Assembly: GCA_902792905.1 (NCBI GenBank)
Contig: CADBBH010000001.1
Span: 186,001-250,000 of the forward strand
Origin: Oscillospiraceae bacterium
GTDB taxonomy: Bacteria > Bacillota > Clostridia > Oscillospirales > Acutalibacteraceae
Length of the DNA: 64,000 nucleotides
Direction: 5' to 3'
The position numbers and the translations under genes are program-made. Each line of letters begins with the position of its first letter. The stretch's first letter is position 1. The notes beneath the pieces were generated by a model that did no database searches, was not told the origin of the DNA, and worked only from the letters and a program-made list of their open reading frames with translations. Below are positions 32,662-42,415 of this stretch, one piece after another.

Positions 32662-33431
32662 GTTTTCAGCTATTCATAAAAATGCTCTCAGCGGCATTTA
32701 TGGCTTTATTCACTGCAATCGGAGGTCTGTTTATGCCCGTGGAAAACAACATATGCTTTATTGGTCACAGAGGATACAGCGGAATCTATCATCAGAATAC
32801 CGCTCTCGCATTTGAAAAAGCGGCGCAGAACGGATTCGGCGGGTGCGAGACCGATATCAGAATGACGAGCGACGGAGTTTATGTCTGCTCTCACAACAGC
32901 GAAATAGAGCTTGAGGACGGCACGGAGCTTGAGGTTGCCGACCATACATTTGCGGAACTGACGGCAAAGCCGATAAAAAACAGCAAGGGCTTTGATAAAG
33001 TATACCTCTGCACTTTCAAAGAATACCTCGAAATAATGAAAAAATATGATCTTATCTGCTTCATCGAGCTCAAGGGAGCGTTCAGCGATGAGCAGGTCAG
33101 AGAGGTATTCGATATAGCCGCAGAAACCTATGATTTGCAGAAATGCATTCTTCAGTCATTTGATTTTGACAATCTTCTCAAAGCGCGCGCCCTCTTCCCA
33201 GACCTTCCGCTTATGCTGACCTACGGCGAGGGCGATACCGGCTACGAAAGATGCTTTGAATACGGTATTTCTATTGACTGCGATTACAAAGTGATTACAG
33301 AGGAAATGATTAAGGAATTCCATGACAGAGACCTTGAAGTCGGCCTGTGGACTGCCAATGAGCTCCTCTCATTGAGCTACTGCAAATCTCTCGGCGTTGA
33401 CTATATTGAAAGCGACTATTTTTCAAAATAA
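32658..33431 (+). CDS. Glycerophosphodiester phosphodiesterase family protein
   Basis: A 257-residue GDPD with a PI-PLC-like barrel. Catalytic residues are H37-R38 in GHRGY, E64 and D66 in CETDIR, and H79 in CSHNS. It would hydrolyse glycerophosphodiesters to glycerol-3-phosphate and an alcohol. The first about 28 residues are hydrophobic (SFQLFIKMLSAAFMALFTAIGG), a possible signal peptide or anchor, so it is probably outside or membrane-bound. The ATG overlaps the lipoprotein gene by four bases. The next gene encodes an alpha/beta hydrolase that might release fatty acids from the same lipids, as inference. Confidence 0.88.
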   Translation: MSFQLFIKMLSAAFMALFTAIGGLFMPVENNICFIGHRGYSGIYHQNTALAFEKAAQNGFGGCETDIRMTSDGVYVCSHNSEIELEDGTELEVADHTFAELTAKPIKNSKGFDKVYLCTFKEYLEIMKKYDLICFIELKGAFSDEQVREVFDIAAETYDLQKCILQSFDFDNLLKARALFPDLPLMLTYGEGDTGYERCFEYGISIDCDYKVITEEMIKEFHDRDLEVGLWTANELLSLSYCKSLGVDYIESDYFSK

Positions 33432-33449
33432 TTTAACAGACGGTGCAAT

Positions 33450-35198
33450 ATGGAAAAGAAAGTTAATCCCGTAATAATACTGCCGGGAATCAATCATTCC
33501 CCGACTTTTCTCTATGATGAGAATGACAGGCAGATGTTTGATTCAAACGGCAACCCCATTGGCGGCTCAATGTTTTTCCCCGATACGCGCGCCGCGAAGG
33601 AAAAATTCACCGCTCTTCTCAAAAAGCTCGCAACGGTTGCATTTATTCAGAATGCGGATTTTGTCTATGAGAGGGCTTATGATGTGGGCTGCGCGGCGTT
33701 TGCTCCGCAGAGATGCAACATGAGCGGCGACCACGTCAACAATCTCAAGACAAAGCGCTGGAATTATCCCGTGAGCGAAATGCTTCAGGAGGATAAGGAC
33801 TGGGTATATCTGATGGTCCCCATGCAGAAGGTGACCGCGATAACGGGTGAGGATAATTTTTATTTTTTCACCTTCAATCTTGTCGGCGACCCGATGAAAA
33901 GCGCCGCTGAACTCGATGAGTTTATAGAGATGGTAAAAGAGCAGAGAGGCTGCGAAAAGGTATCTCTCCTCCCAGTCAGCCTCGGCGGCACTATCCTCAC
34001 CGCTTATCTCGATCAGTTCGGCCATGACAAAATCGATAAAATAATCAATATAGTCGCCTGCCTTGACGGCACACCGATTGTAGCCGATATATATGCGCAC
34101 AATTTCAATGTTTCCGCCGAATACCTTCATCATGATTTCCTTGCCGAAATCATCAAAGAGGAGAAAGGCAGAGGCACTATAGGATATATCATAAACACCC
34201 TTCTGCACCTGCTTCCTGAGGAAGCATTCAACCTCGCTCTAAAAGGGCTTGTTAATTCGGTGCTCGATACAATAATGATTAACTGCCCTCAGTTCTGGGC
34301 GATGGTCCCCTCTTACAGATATGACGAGCTTGCCGTTAAATATCTCGGCGACGCGGCTCATTCCGCTTTGAAAGCGAGAACCGACCGGTTCCAGCAGGCA
34401 AGGCTGAATCTCAGGGAAAACCTGCTCAAAGCCGCGGCGGACGGCGTCATTATAAATTCAATCTCCGGCTCAAATCTGAATTTCGGCGAGAAAATGTATT
34501 CTTTCCTGGGATGCGTCAATTCCGCGAAAAAATATAACACAGACGGAGTAATCAACCTCGGCTCGACAACTCTCGGAGCGACAGGCGCGGCAGACGGCTC
34601 GGCTCTGCCCGAAGGATACAGACAGGTCAATGAGAGCCCCGATTATCCCGATTACAGCTACATCTCTCCCGACGGCAGGATTGACGCTTCGACCGCCGTT
34701 CTGCCCGATAACACCTGGATTTTCCTCGATCAGTATCACGAGGTCGGCAGAAACGATTCTGTTCTCAATCTCGCGAAGGCGCTTATTCTCGGCGATATTG
34801 AAAACGTTCATTCCGATCCCGATAAATATCCGCAGTTCAATCGTTTCTGCAACACCTATGAGCTTCGCAGGCGCAAGTTGCCCGCCATAAATAAGATTAT
34901 GGAAGAAATCGAAGCGGGAAAATTCCAGTGTTCGGAAACGAGAAAAGCGGAATTTCAATCAATTATCGACGAGGCCGAAGCAGTGCTGAATCTTACAATC
35001 GGCGATGATGAAAGAGCGCAGGCTGTCTGCGAAAGAATTGACAAAACGCTTATAGGGCTCGGCAGACTTGCCCCGAAAGAGAGCGACGGCAGGCGCGAGG
35101 AATTCTTTGAGAAATTCTCGGAGATGGTAAGCAAATCAACGCTCAGATACCTCGGCGGCGGAAATATAATTGATAAAATCAAAAAGAAACTCGGCTGA
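33450..35198 (+). CDS. Large alpha/beta-hydrolase-fold protein, function unknown
   Basis: A 582-residue protein without signal peptide. ILPGINHSPTFL near the N-terminus looks like an oxyanion strand and P-V-S177-L-G-G resembles a nucleophile elbow (Sx-G-G with Pro at the first Gly position), similar to the lecithin:cholesterol acyltransferase-like hydrolases. The catalytic Asp and His are not obvious. The last about 130 residues are helical (NKIMEEIEAGKFQCSETRKAEFQSIIDEAEAVLNL). Function is likely hydrolase or acyltransferase on lipid, but I cannot be sure. It lies 18 bases after the GDPD gene and just before polA. Confidence 0.65.
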   Translation: MEKKVNPVIILPGINHSPTFLYDENDRQMFDSNGNPIGGSMFFPDTRAAKEKFTALLKKLATVAFIQNADFVYERAYDVGCAAFAPQRCNMSGDHVNNLKTKRWNYPVSEMLQEDKDWVYLMVPMQKVTAITGEDNFYFFTFNLVGDPMKSAAELDEFIEMVKEQRGCEKVSLLPVSLGGTILTAYLDQFGHDKIDKIINIVACLDGTPIVADIYAHNFNVSAEYLHHDFLAEIIKEEKGRGTIGYIINTLLHLLPEEAFNLALKGLVNSVLDTIMINCPQFWAMVPSYRYDELAVKYLGDAAHSALKARTDRFQQARLNLRENLLKAAADGVIINSISGSNLNFGEKMYSFLGCVNSAKKYNTDGVINLGSTTLGATGAADGSALPEGYRQVNESPDYPDYSYISPDGRIDASTAVLPDNTWIFLDQYHEVGRNDSVLNLAKALILGDIENVHSDPDKYPQFNRFCNTYELRRRKLPAINKIMEEIEAGKFQCSETRKAEFQSIIDEAEAVLNLTIGDDERAQAVCERIDKTLIGLGRLAPKESDGRREEFFEKFSEMVSKSTLRYLGGGNIIDKIKKKLG

Positions 35199-35216
35199 TA
35201 ATAAAGGATTACATAT

Positions 35217-37793
35217 ATGAAACTGCTTGCAATTGACGGAAACAGTATAGTCAACCGCGCGTTTTACGGAATAAAGCTGCTGACGACGAAGGATGGTAAA
35301 TACTATACCAACGCCGTTTACGGCTTTTTAAGCATCCTGCTCAAACTCAGCGCGGATGTGAAGCCCGATGCCGTTGCCGTCGCGTTTGATGTCAGGGAGC
35401 CGACCTTCAGACATAAGATGTATGAGGGATACAAGGCAAACAGACACGGAATGCCCGATGAGCTTGCCGCCCAGATGCCGATTCTCAAGGATATTCTCGT
35501 TGCAATGGGATATAAGATTCTTGAAGCGCCCGGCTGGGAGGCAGATGATATATTAGGCACTCTCGCCAGTGCTGCGAGAGATGATGATTTCTGCTATATA
35601 GCAACAGGCGACAGGGATTCTCTCCAGCTTGTAAGAGATAATGTAAATGTGCTGCTCGCTTCAACCAAAATGGGAAACGCTGTCACCGTGAAATATGACA
35701 CGGCAAAAATCAAGGAGGATTATCTTGTTGATTCTCCTCGCCTTCTCATAGATATCAAAGCGCTTCAGGGCGATTCGTCGGACTGCATCCCCGGAGTTGC
35801 CGGAATAGGCGAAAAAACAGCGAAAGATCTCGTTTCAAAATTCGGAACCTTAGACGAAATTTACGCAAATCTCGATTCACTCGATATCAAAAAAGGCGTT
35901 CGAGACAAACTCGCGAACGAAAAGGATATGGCATACCTCAGCCGCACTCTCGGAACAATAAGCACCGAAGCACCGGTTGAAAAAGATTATGCGGTATATA
36001 TCCCGTCGGAGCGTGACGCATATAAGCTCACCTCTATTCTCTCACAGCTTGAGATGTTCAAGATGATTGAGCGCCTGAAACTCGAGAGCGTGCCCGTTCA
36101 GGCGGAGACAAAAGAAGAAACGACAGTTAAATCAGAGCTCTATACGGTTGAGGATACGGCGCTTCTGCTGAATACGCTGAAAAAGAACGGAAAAGCTTAT
36201 TTCACTTTTGAAGACGGTATCTTTTATTTCGTGACTGCAAACGGAGTAGGCGCAGTCGAGCCCGATAATCCCGGATATGTATCATTCTGCTCAGATTTTC
36301 TTTTCAGCAAAGAAATAAAGAAATACACTTATAACTGCAAGTCGCTGTATTCATTCTTTTATGATTACAGAGTCGACATTCAGATAAATAAAATAGCCGG
36401 CGATGCCATGCTCGCGTCATATCTCGCAAATCCTTCAACGGAAAGCACTCTTAAAAGGATAATAGAGGAATTCGCGGGCTATCTGCCCAGTGAAAATGCT
36501 GACACGCCCCTGCTGACCGCTTATCTTGAATCTGCTTTTGAAAAGCTCAACGCAATCATTGAAGAAAACGGCCAGCGTGAACTGTATGAAAATATTGAGC
36601 TTCCGCTCGCAAGAGTTCTCGCATCTATGGAAAAAGAAGGCTTTGAAGTCGATGCGGCAGGTATAGAAAATTTCGGCAATGAGCTCGGAGCAAAGATAGA
36701 AGCCATTGTCGGTGAAATCTATGAGGAAGCGGGATATGAATTCAATCTCAATTCCCCGAAGCAGTTGGGCGAGGCGCTTTTTGAAAAAATGGGAATCCCC
36801 GCTAAAAAGAAGACCAAAAGCGGATATTCGACAAACGCGGAAGTGCTTGAATCACTTGCGCCCGAATTCCCCGTAGTGGCAAAAATTCTCGAATACCGCA
36901 CTCTTGCAAAGCTCAAATCCACATACTGCGACGGTCTTCTCAAAGTCATCGGTGACGGCGGTAGGGTTCATTCTTCGCTAAACCAGACAGAAACAAGAAC
37001 CGGCAGAATCTCATCCAGCGAGCCGAATCTTCAAAATATACCAGTGCGCTCACCTCTCGGAAAAGAAATGCGCAGATTCTTCAGAGCGAAAAAGGGCTGT
37101 GTGCTAGTTGATGCAGACTACTCCCAGATTGAGCTCAGAGTACTTGCCCATATGGCAAATGACAAAAATATGATTGACGCCTTCAATAACGGTGACGATA
37201 TCCACGCAATCACCGCTTCACAGGTATTCAATATGCCGCTGATGATGGTAACACCGCTTATGAGAAGCCGCGCGAAGGCAGTCAATTTCGGCATTGTTTA
37301 CGGCATCGGTGCATTCTCTCTTTCAAAGAATATCGGTGTCTCTGTGCCCGAAGCCAAAGAATATATAACTAACTACCTTGAGCATTTCAGCGCAGTGCGC
37401 GATTATATGAAAAAGGTAGTTGAAAACGCCCGAAAAGACGGATATGTCAAGACGGTCTATAACCGCCGCCGCTATCTGCCCGAAATCAATTCCTCAAACG
37501 GAAACATACGCGCTTCAGCTGAAAGAATGGCTATGAATATGCCTATTCAGGGCACTGCGGCAGATATAATCAAAATCGCTATGATAAGAGTTTTTGACGC
37601 TCTTGAAAAGATGAATTTCAAGGCAAAGCTTATACTTCAGGTTCATGATGAGCTCATTGTCGAAGCGCCGGAAAGCGAAGCGGAAATAGTTGCTTCCATT
37701 CTAAAAAGAGAGATGGAAAACGCGGTTCAGATGCGGGTTAATATGCTCGCCGATGTCGGTACGGGCAAAACATGGTATGAGGCGAAGAACTGA
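35217..37793 (+). CDS. polA: DNA polymerase I
   Basis: An 858-residue family A DNA polymerase for Okazaki fragment processing and repair. The N-terminal 5'-3' exonuclease has DGNSIVNRAFYGI and WEADDILGTLA. The middle (about 300-470) is an exonuclease-like fold lacking the D-x-E triad (FTFEDG instead), as in most Clostridia, so proofreading is probably absent. The polymerase domain carries motif A DADYSQIELR, motif B RSRAKAVNFGIVYG and motif C VHDELIVEAP. A good AAGGA site precedes the ATG at 35217. It is followed by rimI and tsaD in the same direction. Confidence 0.97.
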   Translation: MKLLAIDGNSIVNRAFYGIKLLTTKDGKYYTNAVYGFLSILLKLSADVKPDAVAVAFDVREPTFRHKMYEGYKANRHGMPDELAAQMPILKDILVAMGYKILEAPGWEADDILGTLASAARDDDFCYIATGDRDSLQLVRDNVNVLLASTKMGNAVTVKYDTAKIKEDYLVDSPRLLIDIKALQGDSSDCIPGVAGIGEKTAKDLVSKFGTLDEIYANLDSLDIKKGVRDKLANEKDMAYLSRTLGTISTEAPVEKDYAVYIPSERDAYKLTSILSQLEMFKMIERLKLESVPVQAETKEETTVKSELYTVEDTALLLNTLKKNGKAYFTFEDGIFYFVTANGVGAVEPDNPGYVSFCSDFLFSKEIKKYTYNCKSLYSFFYDYRVDIQINKIAGDAMLASYLANPSTESTLKRIIEEFAGYLPSENADTPLLTAYLESAFEKLNAIIEENGQRELYENIELPLARVLASMEKEGFEVDAAGIENFGNELGAKIEAIVGEIYEEAGYEFNLNSPKQLGEALFEKMGIPAKKKTKSGYSTNAEVLESLAPEFPVVAKILEYRTLAKLKSTYCDGLLKVIGDGGRVHSSLNQTETRTGRISSSEPNLQNIPVRSPLGKEMRRFFRAKKGCVLVDADYSQIELRVLAHMANDKNMIDAFNNGDDIHAITASQVFNMPLMMVTPLMRSRAKAVNFGIVYGIGAFSLSKNIGVSVPEAKEYITNYLEHFSAVRDYMKKVVENARKDGYVKTVYNRRRYLPEINSSNGNIRASAERMAMNMPIQGTAADIIKIAMIRVFDALEKMNFKAKLILQVHDELIVEAPESEAEIVASILKREMENAVQMRVNMLADVGTGKTWYEAKN

Positions 37794-37794
37794 T

Positions 37795-38241
37795 ATGGAA
37801 ACTGTAATCCGCCCGATGCTCCCCTCTGATGCGGAAAGCGTTGAAAATATTGAAAAAGAATGCTTCACATCGCCCTGGAAATATGAGGATATTCTCTATC
37901 ACGCGTCAAACGGCAATTCGCATTTTCTCGTTGCCGTCATAGATGATAAAACTGCCGGCTACATCGGAGTAATCGAAACAGCGGGCGAAGCATATATCAC
38001 GAATATTGCCGTGCTGCCCTCATTCAGAAGGCGCGGCATAGCGAAAGCCCTGCTGACAGCCGCAGTTGACGGCGCAAAAAAAAGAGACTGCGAATTCATA
38101 ACTCTCGAGGTTCGCGAGAGCAACAGCGCCGCGATTTCGCTCTATGAAGGTGCAGGCTTTGTGAAGGCGGGAGTAAGGAAAAATTTCTATTCAAATCCTC
38201 CCGAAAACGCAGTTCTTTATACTTTACTTTTCAAGGAATAA
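37795..38241 (+). CDS. rimI: Ribosomal-protein-S18-alanine N-acetyltransferase
   Basis: A 148-residue GNAT acetyltransferase. The acetyl-CoA motif A is SFRRRGIAKALL and the C-terminal SLYEGAGFVKAGVRKNFYSNP matches RimI, including the YEGAGF segment. RimI acetylates the N-terminal alanine of ribosomal protein S18. The start is the ATG at 37795, just after the polA stop; the ribosome binding site is weak. Pairing with tsaD is typical of Firmicutes, where tsaB often sits here too but does not in this window. Confidence 0.93.
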   Translation: METVIRPMLPSDAESVENIEKECFTSPWKYEDILYHASNGNSHFLVAVIDDKTAGYIGVIETAGEAYITNIAVLPSFRRRGIAKALLTAAVDGAKKRDCEFITLEVRESNSAAISLYEGAGFVKAGVRKNFYSNPPENAVLYTLLFKE

Positions 38242-38245
38242 AACA

Positions 38246-39262
38246 ATGAAAATTCTTGCAATCGAATCCTCCTGCGATGAGACCGCCGCCGCGGTGGTTG
38301 AAGACGGCAGACGCGTGCTTTCAAATGTAATTGCTTCGCAGGTGGAGAGCCATATAATCTACGGCGGAGTCGTGCCCGAAATTGCTTCGAGGATGCACGC
38401 CGAGGCAATAAGCGGAGTGGTCCGAGCCGCTCTTAAAGACGCAAAGACGGATATTTCCGATATAGAGGCAATCGGCGTCACCTATGCTCCCGGACTTATC
38501 GGTGCTCTGCTGGTCGGCACCAATTTTGCCAAAGGTCTCGCCTATTCCGCGGGCAAGCCGCTCATTCCGACGCATCATCTTCGCTCGCATATAGCGGCAA
38601 ATTATATCACCTCACCCGGGCTTGAGCCGCCTTTTCTCTGCCTTGTGGTTTCGGGCGGTCACAGCCATATAGTCGCGGTAAATGATTATACGGATTTCAC
38701 CGTAATCGGCAAGACCAGGGACGATGCCGCAGGCGAATGCATGGATAAATCCGCGAGAGCCATGGGGCTCGATTATCCGGGCGGAAAGAATCTTGATATA
38801 ATTAGCAGAAGCGGCAACCCGAACGCCTACGAATTCCCTCATCCGAAGATTGACGGCAGCAAATATGATTTCAGCTTTTCGGGGCTGAAAACCGCGGTTG
38901 TAAATACGATTCATAATGCAAAACAGAAGGGTGAAGAGATAAATGTTCCGGATCTCGGAGCATCATGCATTGAGACGGTGACCGATATCCTCACCTCAAA
39001 GACGATTGAGGCGGCAAAGGAATTCGGTTTTGATAGAATCGCGCTGGCAGGCGGCGTCTCGGCGAATTCACGCCTGAGAGAAAAAATGACCGTCCTCTGC
39101 AAAGAGAACAATTTTGCGCTGTATATGCCGGAGCTCTCCCTGTGCGGAGACAATGCCGCGATGGTCGGCGCTCAGGCATATTACGAATACAAGGCGGGGC
39201 ACATTGCCGGCCTTGACCTCAACTCTTATGCGACTATGCCGATTGACAAAATAGAATATTGA
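38246..39262 (+). CDS. tsaD: tRNA N6-adenosine threonylcarbamoyltransferase
   Basis: A 338-residue ASKHA-fold enzyme that transfers threonylcarbamoyl to A37 of ANN-decoding tRNAs (t6A). Metal-binding H111 and H115 are in THHLRSH, where the family usually has HLEGH. The ESSCDETAAAVV start, LVSGGHSH and the late CGDNAAM segment are all present. AAGGA precedes the ATG. The downstream mtaB-type enzyme (62254-63540) acts on the same nucleotide later in the pathway, although it is 23 kb away. Confidence 0.95.
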   Translation: MKILAIESSCDETAAAVVEDGRRVLSNVIASQVESHIIYGGVVPEIASRMHAEAISGVVRAALKDAKTDISDIEAIGVTYAPGLIGALLVGTNFAKGLAYSAGKPLIPTHHLRSHIAANYITSPGLEPPFLCLVVSGGHSHIVAVNDYTDFTVIGKTRDDAAGECMDKSARAMGLDYPGGKNLDIISRSGNPNAYEFPHPKIDGSKYDFSFSGLKTAVVNTIHNAKQKGEEINVPDLGASCIETVTDILTSKTIEAAKEFGFDRIALAGGVSANSRLREKMTVLCKENNFALYMPELSLCGDNAAMVGAQAYYEYKAGHIAGLDLNSYATMPIDKIEY

Positions 39263-39269
39263 AAAAGCA

Positions 39270-39297
39270 ACCCTCTCCAATCGGAGAGGGTATTATT
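39270..39297. terminator. Terminator between tsaD and the convergent GDPD gene
   Basis: ACCCTCTCC (39270-39278) and GGAGAGGGT (39283-39291) make a nine-pair stem with a four-base loop, T-rich on the plus side and A-rich before it, so probably bidirectional. Confidence 0.88.
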
Positions 39298-40040
39298 TAC
39301 AGTATTTCCAGCTTATGAATCATTATATCGGGGTAATCGGTGATGACTCCGTCAACTCCCCATTGGGAGTATTTATTAATCAGCGAAATATCGTTTACGG
39401 TCCAGGGCATCACCTTGATATCTTTGGCATGAGCCCGTTTAACCAGATCCTCATTGATAAACGACCTGTGTGGAAGAAGAAAATCAAAACTGTTCTTCAG
39501 GGCATTCTGTACGGGATCAAAAAGCTTGTTTTTAACCGCAGTGCCGAAAAACGGATAGAGAAAACCGGTTCTGATTTCGGGACAAACCCGCTTTGAAAAA
39601 CTGAGGAGGTTTCCGTCAAAGCTTGAGATAAGTGCTTCGGCCTCAAGATTATATTCCTTTATCTTTGAAATGATTCTCTCAACTGTTTCTTTGCCAAGTT
39701 TATCGCGCTTGATCTCTATATCGATGAGCTTCGCTCCTCCTTGCTTCATTCTCTGCAAGAAATCATCAAAAGTCGCTATCGATGTATTCTTGAACTTTGA
39801 ACCGAACCATGAGCCGAAATCATAATTGAAGAGCTCGCCGAGGTATTTCTCATTGATTTTGCCTCTGCCGTCTGAGGTCGCCTTGATACTGCTGTTATGG
39901 CAGAGCACAAGGTGACCGTCTTTTGTTGTTCTCACATCGGTCTCTACTCCGTCGGCATTCTGCCCGAGAGCTATATCAAATGCCTCAAGGGTATTCTGCG
40001 GAGCGTATTTATTTGCGCCTCTGTGTGCAATTACAAGCAT
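39297..40040 (-). CDS. Glycerophosphodiester phosphodiesterase
   Basis: A 247-residue cytoplasmic GDPD, the second in this window. Catalytic H6-R7 (AHRGAN), E33 and D35 (VETDVR) and H48 (CHNSS) are all in place. Unlike the enzyme at 32658-33431 it has no hydrophobic leader. It likely recycles glycerophosphodiesters from lipid turnover. It is the last gene of the long minus-strand run, 17 bases after the phosphatase gene. A terminator follows. Confidence 0.93.
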   Translation of the reverse strand: MLVIAHRGANKYAPQNTLEAFDIALGQNADGVETDVRTTKDGHLVLCHNSSIKATSDGRGKINEKYLGELFNYDFGSWFGSKFKNTSIATFDDFLQRMKQGGAKLIDIEIKRDKLGKETVERIISKIKEYNLEAEALISSFDGNLLSFSKRVCPEIRTGFLYPFFGTAVKNKLFDPVQNALKNSFDFLLPHRSFINEDLVKRAHAKDIKVMPWTVNDISLINKYSQWGVDGVITDYPDIMIHKLEIL

Positions 40041-40057
40041 CTTGTTACTTCTTTCAA

Positions 40058-41545
40058 TCAGAATGTATCGTCAACGATAACGCTCTCAAGAATTCTCGGA
40101 ACGATGAAAAGGAATTTCGGCAGCCAGATTCCGAATGCGTAACCCGCTAGAGCCGCTATGCTCGGAATGAGACCGATTGCGTATTCAAATTCGCTTGTTG
40201 TATTGTCGCCTGTAAATGAAATTTCGTTTTTGCCGGTTTCCTTCTCAAGAGTGAATGTATCGGTATTGGTGATGAGGCGCTCGCCACTCTCATCTTTAAG
40301 CTCATCGGAGAGAATATAGGAATTGAAAGTGAGCTTGCCGCCGTCAATGCTGACAGTATTGAAGCACCCGCCGATATTTTCCTCTTTTGTATCATCGAAG
40401 TTCTCGCCGTTCCAGTAATTGCCGTAACCGCCCTTTTGAATAATAAGGGTGTTTATGAATTTTGTATTCATAAATGAATCTGCGAGGAACTTGCGCACCT
40501 CATATCTTTTAGAGCCGGCAGTACCGAGCAGAACATAGGTTGCGCCGTTATCATCGAGCTTATTGCCCTTGAGGCGCTTTGTGCGCAGATACTGATGATC
40601 GTGACCGCTGATTATAAGGTCAACTCCGCATTCATCGGCGACCTTGGTCAGCGACTGCTGAAGATACATGGCATCGGGCCATTTGCCGTCCTTACCGAGG
40701 GTATAGGGCGATTTATGCATAGCAATAATCTTCCAGTCCTTATCGGTGGAATTCATATCGTTTTTAAGCCATTTGAGCTGGGGAATCGTCACGGAAATGA
40801 GATCGTTTGTGTTGACAACGGCTATATGAGCGTTGCCGTAATCGAATGAATAGTTGACACCGTCTTTAATCTGCACGGATTCTCTCGTATCGAGATTGAA
40901 CATATTGTTGAACCAGTATTCACATCCGAAGCCGTCGTGATTGCCCGCAACGGGAACATGAGTATACTGCAGATTAATCGGATCAAACGAATCGGCATAT
41001 AAATCCCATTCCTCGTTGGTTGAATCATTTGTGTAATCTCCTGCCGCGAGAATAAAACCTGCGTCGGGAGCGGCCTTTATCGCCGCTTTGACTGTATCAG
41101 CCGCTTTTTCGAAATTCTCTGCGGAGCTCGCCTGGACATCTGCAATTGCTATGAATTCAAAGCTCTCGTCGCCGTCATCGGTGACAAATCTGCCCTCTTC
41201 GCTTCTTGAATCCCTGCTGCCGACCGTGTAGGTGTATTCCGCGCCCGGTTCAAGACCCGTAACCTTTGCCTTGTGGCAGAAGTTGCCCTCCCACTCAAAC
41301 ACTTCGTCATAGGTGATATTTGCAGGATTGACGCCCTCTATCTCAACAAGGGAATCTGTTTTGCTCTTGGTATACCAGCAAAACCCCCTCTCGCTCTTCG
41401 CATCGCCGTTAATGGTGACATGAATTCTGAACGGAGCAGAATCATCCTGATGAGCCGTATCATCGGCAAAAGCGAATGTGCTGTATCCTGAAATCAGGGC
41501 AATTACAAGAAAAACCGAAATGAACTTGAAAAAACTGTTTTTCAT
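40058..41545 (-). CDS. Secreted purple-acid-phosphatase-like metallophosphoesterase with C-terminal membrane anchor
   Basis: A 495-residue exported enzyme. A signal peptide ends near FAFA27. Residues about 30-115 form a fibronectin-III/purple acid phosphatase N-domain (IHVTINGDAKSERGFCWYT; GAEYTYTVGSRDSR). The metallophosphoesterase core follows with AIADVQAS, AAGDYTND, AGNHDGFG, AMHKSPY and ISGHDHQYLRT. The C-terminus (about 455-490) is strongly hydrophobic (IPSIAALAGYAFGIWLPKFLFIV) and likely anchors it in the membrane. It would scavenge phosphate from outside substrates. The following gene is a GDPD, so the two may share phosphate or lipid recovery. Confidence 0.85.
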   Translation of the reverse strand: MKNSFFKFISVFLVIALISGYSTFAFADDTAHQDDSAPFRIHVTINGDAKSERGFCWYTKSKTDSLVEIEGVNPANITYDEVFEWEGNFCHKAKVTGLEPGAEYTYTVGSRDSRSEEGRFVTDDGDESFEFIAIADVQASSAENFEKAADTVKAAIKAAPDAGFILAAGDYTNDSTNEEWDLYADSFDPINLQYTHVPVAGNHDGFGCEYWFNNMFNLDTRESVQIKDGVNYSFDYGNAHIAVVNTNDLISVTIPQLKWLKNDMNSTDKDWKIIAMHKSPYTLGKDGKWPDAMYLQQSLTKVADECGVDLIISGHDHQYLRTKRLKGNKLDDNGATYVLLGTAGSKRYEVRKFLADSFMNTKFINTLIIQKGGYGNYWNGENFDDTKEENIGGCFNTVSIDGGKLTFNSYILSDELKDESGERLITNTDTFTLEKETGKNEISFTGDNTTSEFEYAIGLIPSIAALAGYAFGIWLPKFLFIVPRILESVIVDDTF

Positions 41546-41566
41546 TATTCAAACCTCTTTCTTAAA

Positions 41567-42415
41567 TCAGACACCGGAATATGCGTTGAAGCCACCGTCT
41601 ATCGGCAGGATGACGCCGGTGATGAAGCCGGAATAAGTCTCGTCGCAGAAGAATGCGAGAGCACCGCTGAGATCCTCGGGAACACCGAATCTTCCCATCG
41701 GGGTATGGCCGATTATCTTTTCGCTTCTCGGAGTCAACGAACCGTCTTCATTGAAGAGAAGATTATGATTCTGATTTGTTGCAAAGAATCCGGGAGCAAT
41801 GGCGTTGACCCTGATTCCGGATTTCGCAAAGTGAACAGCGAGCCACTGGGTGAAATTCGATACGCCTGCTTTCGCCGCAGAATATGCGGGAATTCTGGTG
41901 AGCGGACAGAAAGCGTTCATAGAAGAAATATTGATAATACACGTGTTCTGTCTGCCGACCATATCCTTTGCAAAGCACTGGGTGGTCAGAAGAGTGCCGA
42001 GAATATTGAGATTGAAAACGAATTGAATACCGCTAGCGTCAAGGTCAAAGAACGTCTTTACCCCATCAACCTTATTCTCAAGATCACCCTCTTCAAAGAT
42101 ATCCTTGGAGGTTGTTCCCTTGGGATTGTTTCCGCCGGCACCGTTAATAAGTATATCGCATTTGCCGAGTTCGGCAGTAATTCTCTGCCTTGCGGATTCA
42201 AGAGAATCCGCCTCGAGCACATTGCAACCTACGGCTATGGCTTCGCCGCCTTCGGCTTTGATTTCATCAACTACGCTCTGGGCCGCCTCTTCTCTTAAAT
42301 CGAGAACGGCGACTTTTACGCCGAGAGACGCAAGAGTTTTGGCAAATCCGCTGCAGAGGACCCCACCTCCGCCGGTAATAACAGCTACTCTGCCTTTAAG
42401 ATTTTCGTGAACCAT
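41567..42415 (-). CDS. SDR family oxidoreductase, D-mannonate oxidoreductase-like
   Basis: A 282-residue short-chain dehydrogenase. The cofactor loop is TGGGGVLCSGF (G-x3-G-x-G variant), followed by NGAGGNNP and the catalytic YSAAK motif. IAPGFFATNQNHNLLFNEDGSLTPRS and HTPMGRFG match the SDR-type D-mannonate/fructuronate oxidoreductase (UxuB, YjmF-like). That enzyme interconverts fructuronate and mannonate in hexuronate catabolism; other sugar acids are possible. It starts directly after the Gfo/Idh/MocA gene, with its ribosome binding site inside that gene's end, and belongs to the carbohydrate-oxidation set. Confidence 0.87.
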   Translation of the reverse strand: MVHENLKGRVAVITGGGGVLCSGFAKTLASLGVKVAVLDLREEAAQSVVDEIKAEGGEAIAVGCNVLEADSLESARQRITAELGKCDILINGAGGNNPKGTTSKDIFEEGDLENKVDGVKTFFDLDASGIQFVFNLNILGTLLTTQCFAKDMVGRQNTCIINISSMNAFCPLTRIPAYSAAKAGVSNFTQWLAVHFAKSGIRVNAIAPGFFATNQNHNLLFNEDGSLTPRSEKIIGHTPMGRFGVPEDLSGALAFFCDETYSGFITGVILPIDGGFNAYSGV

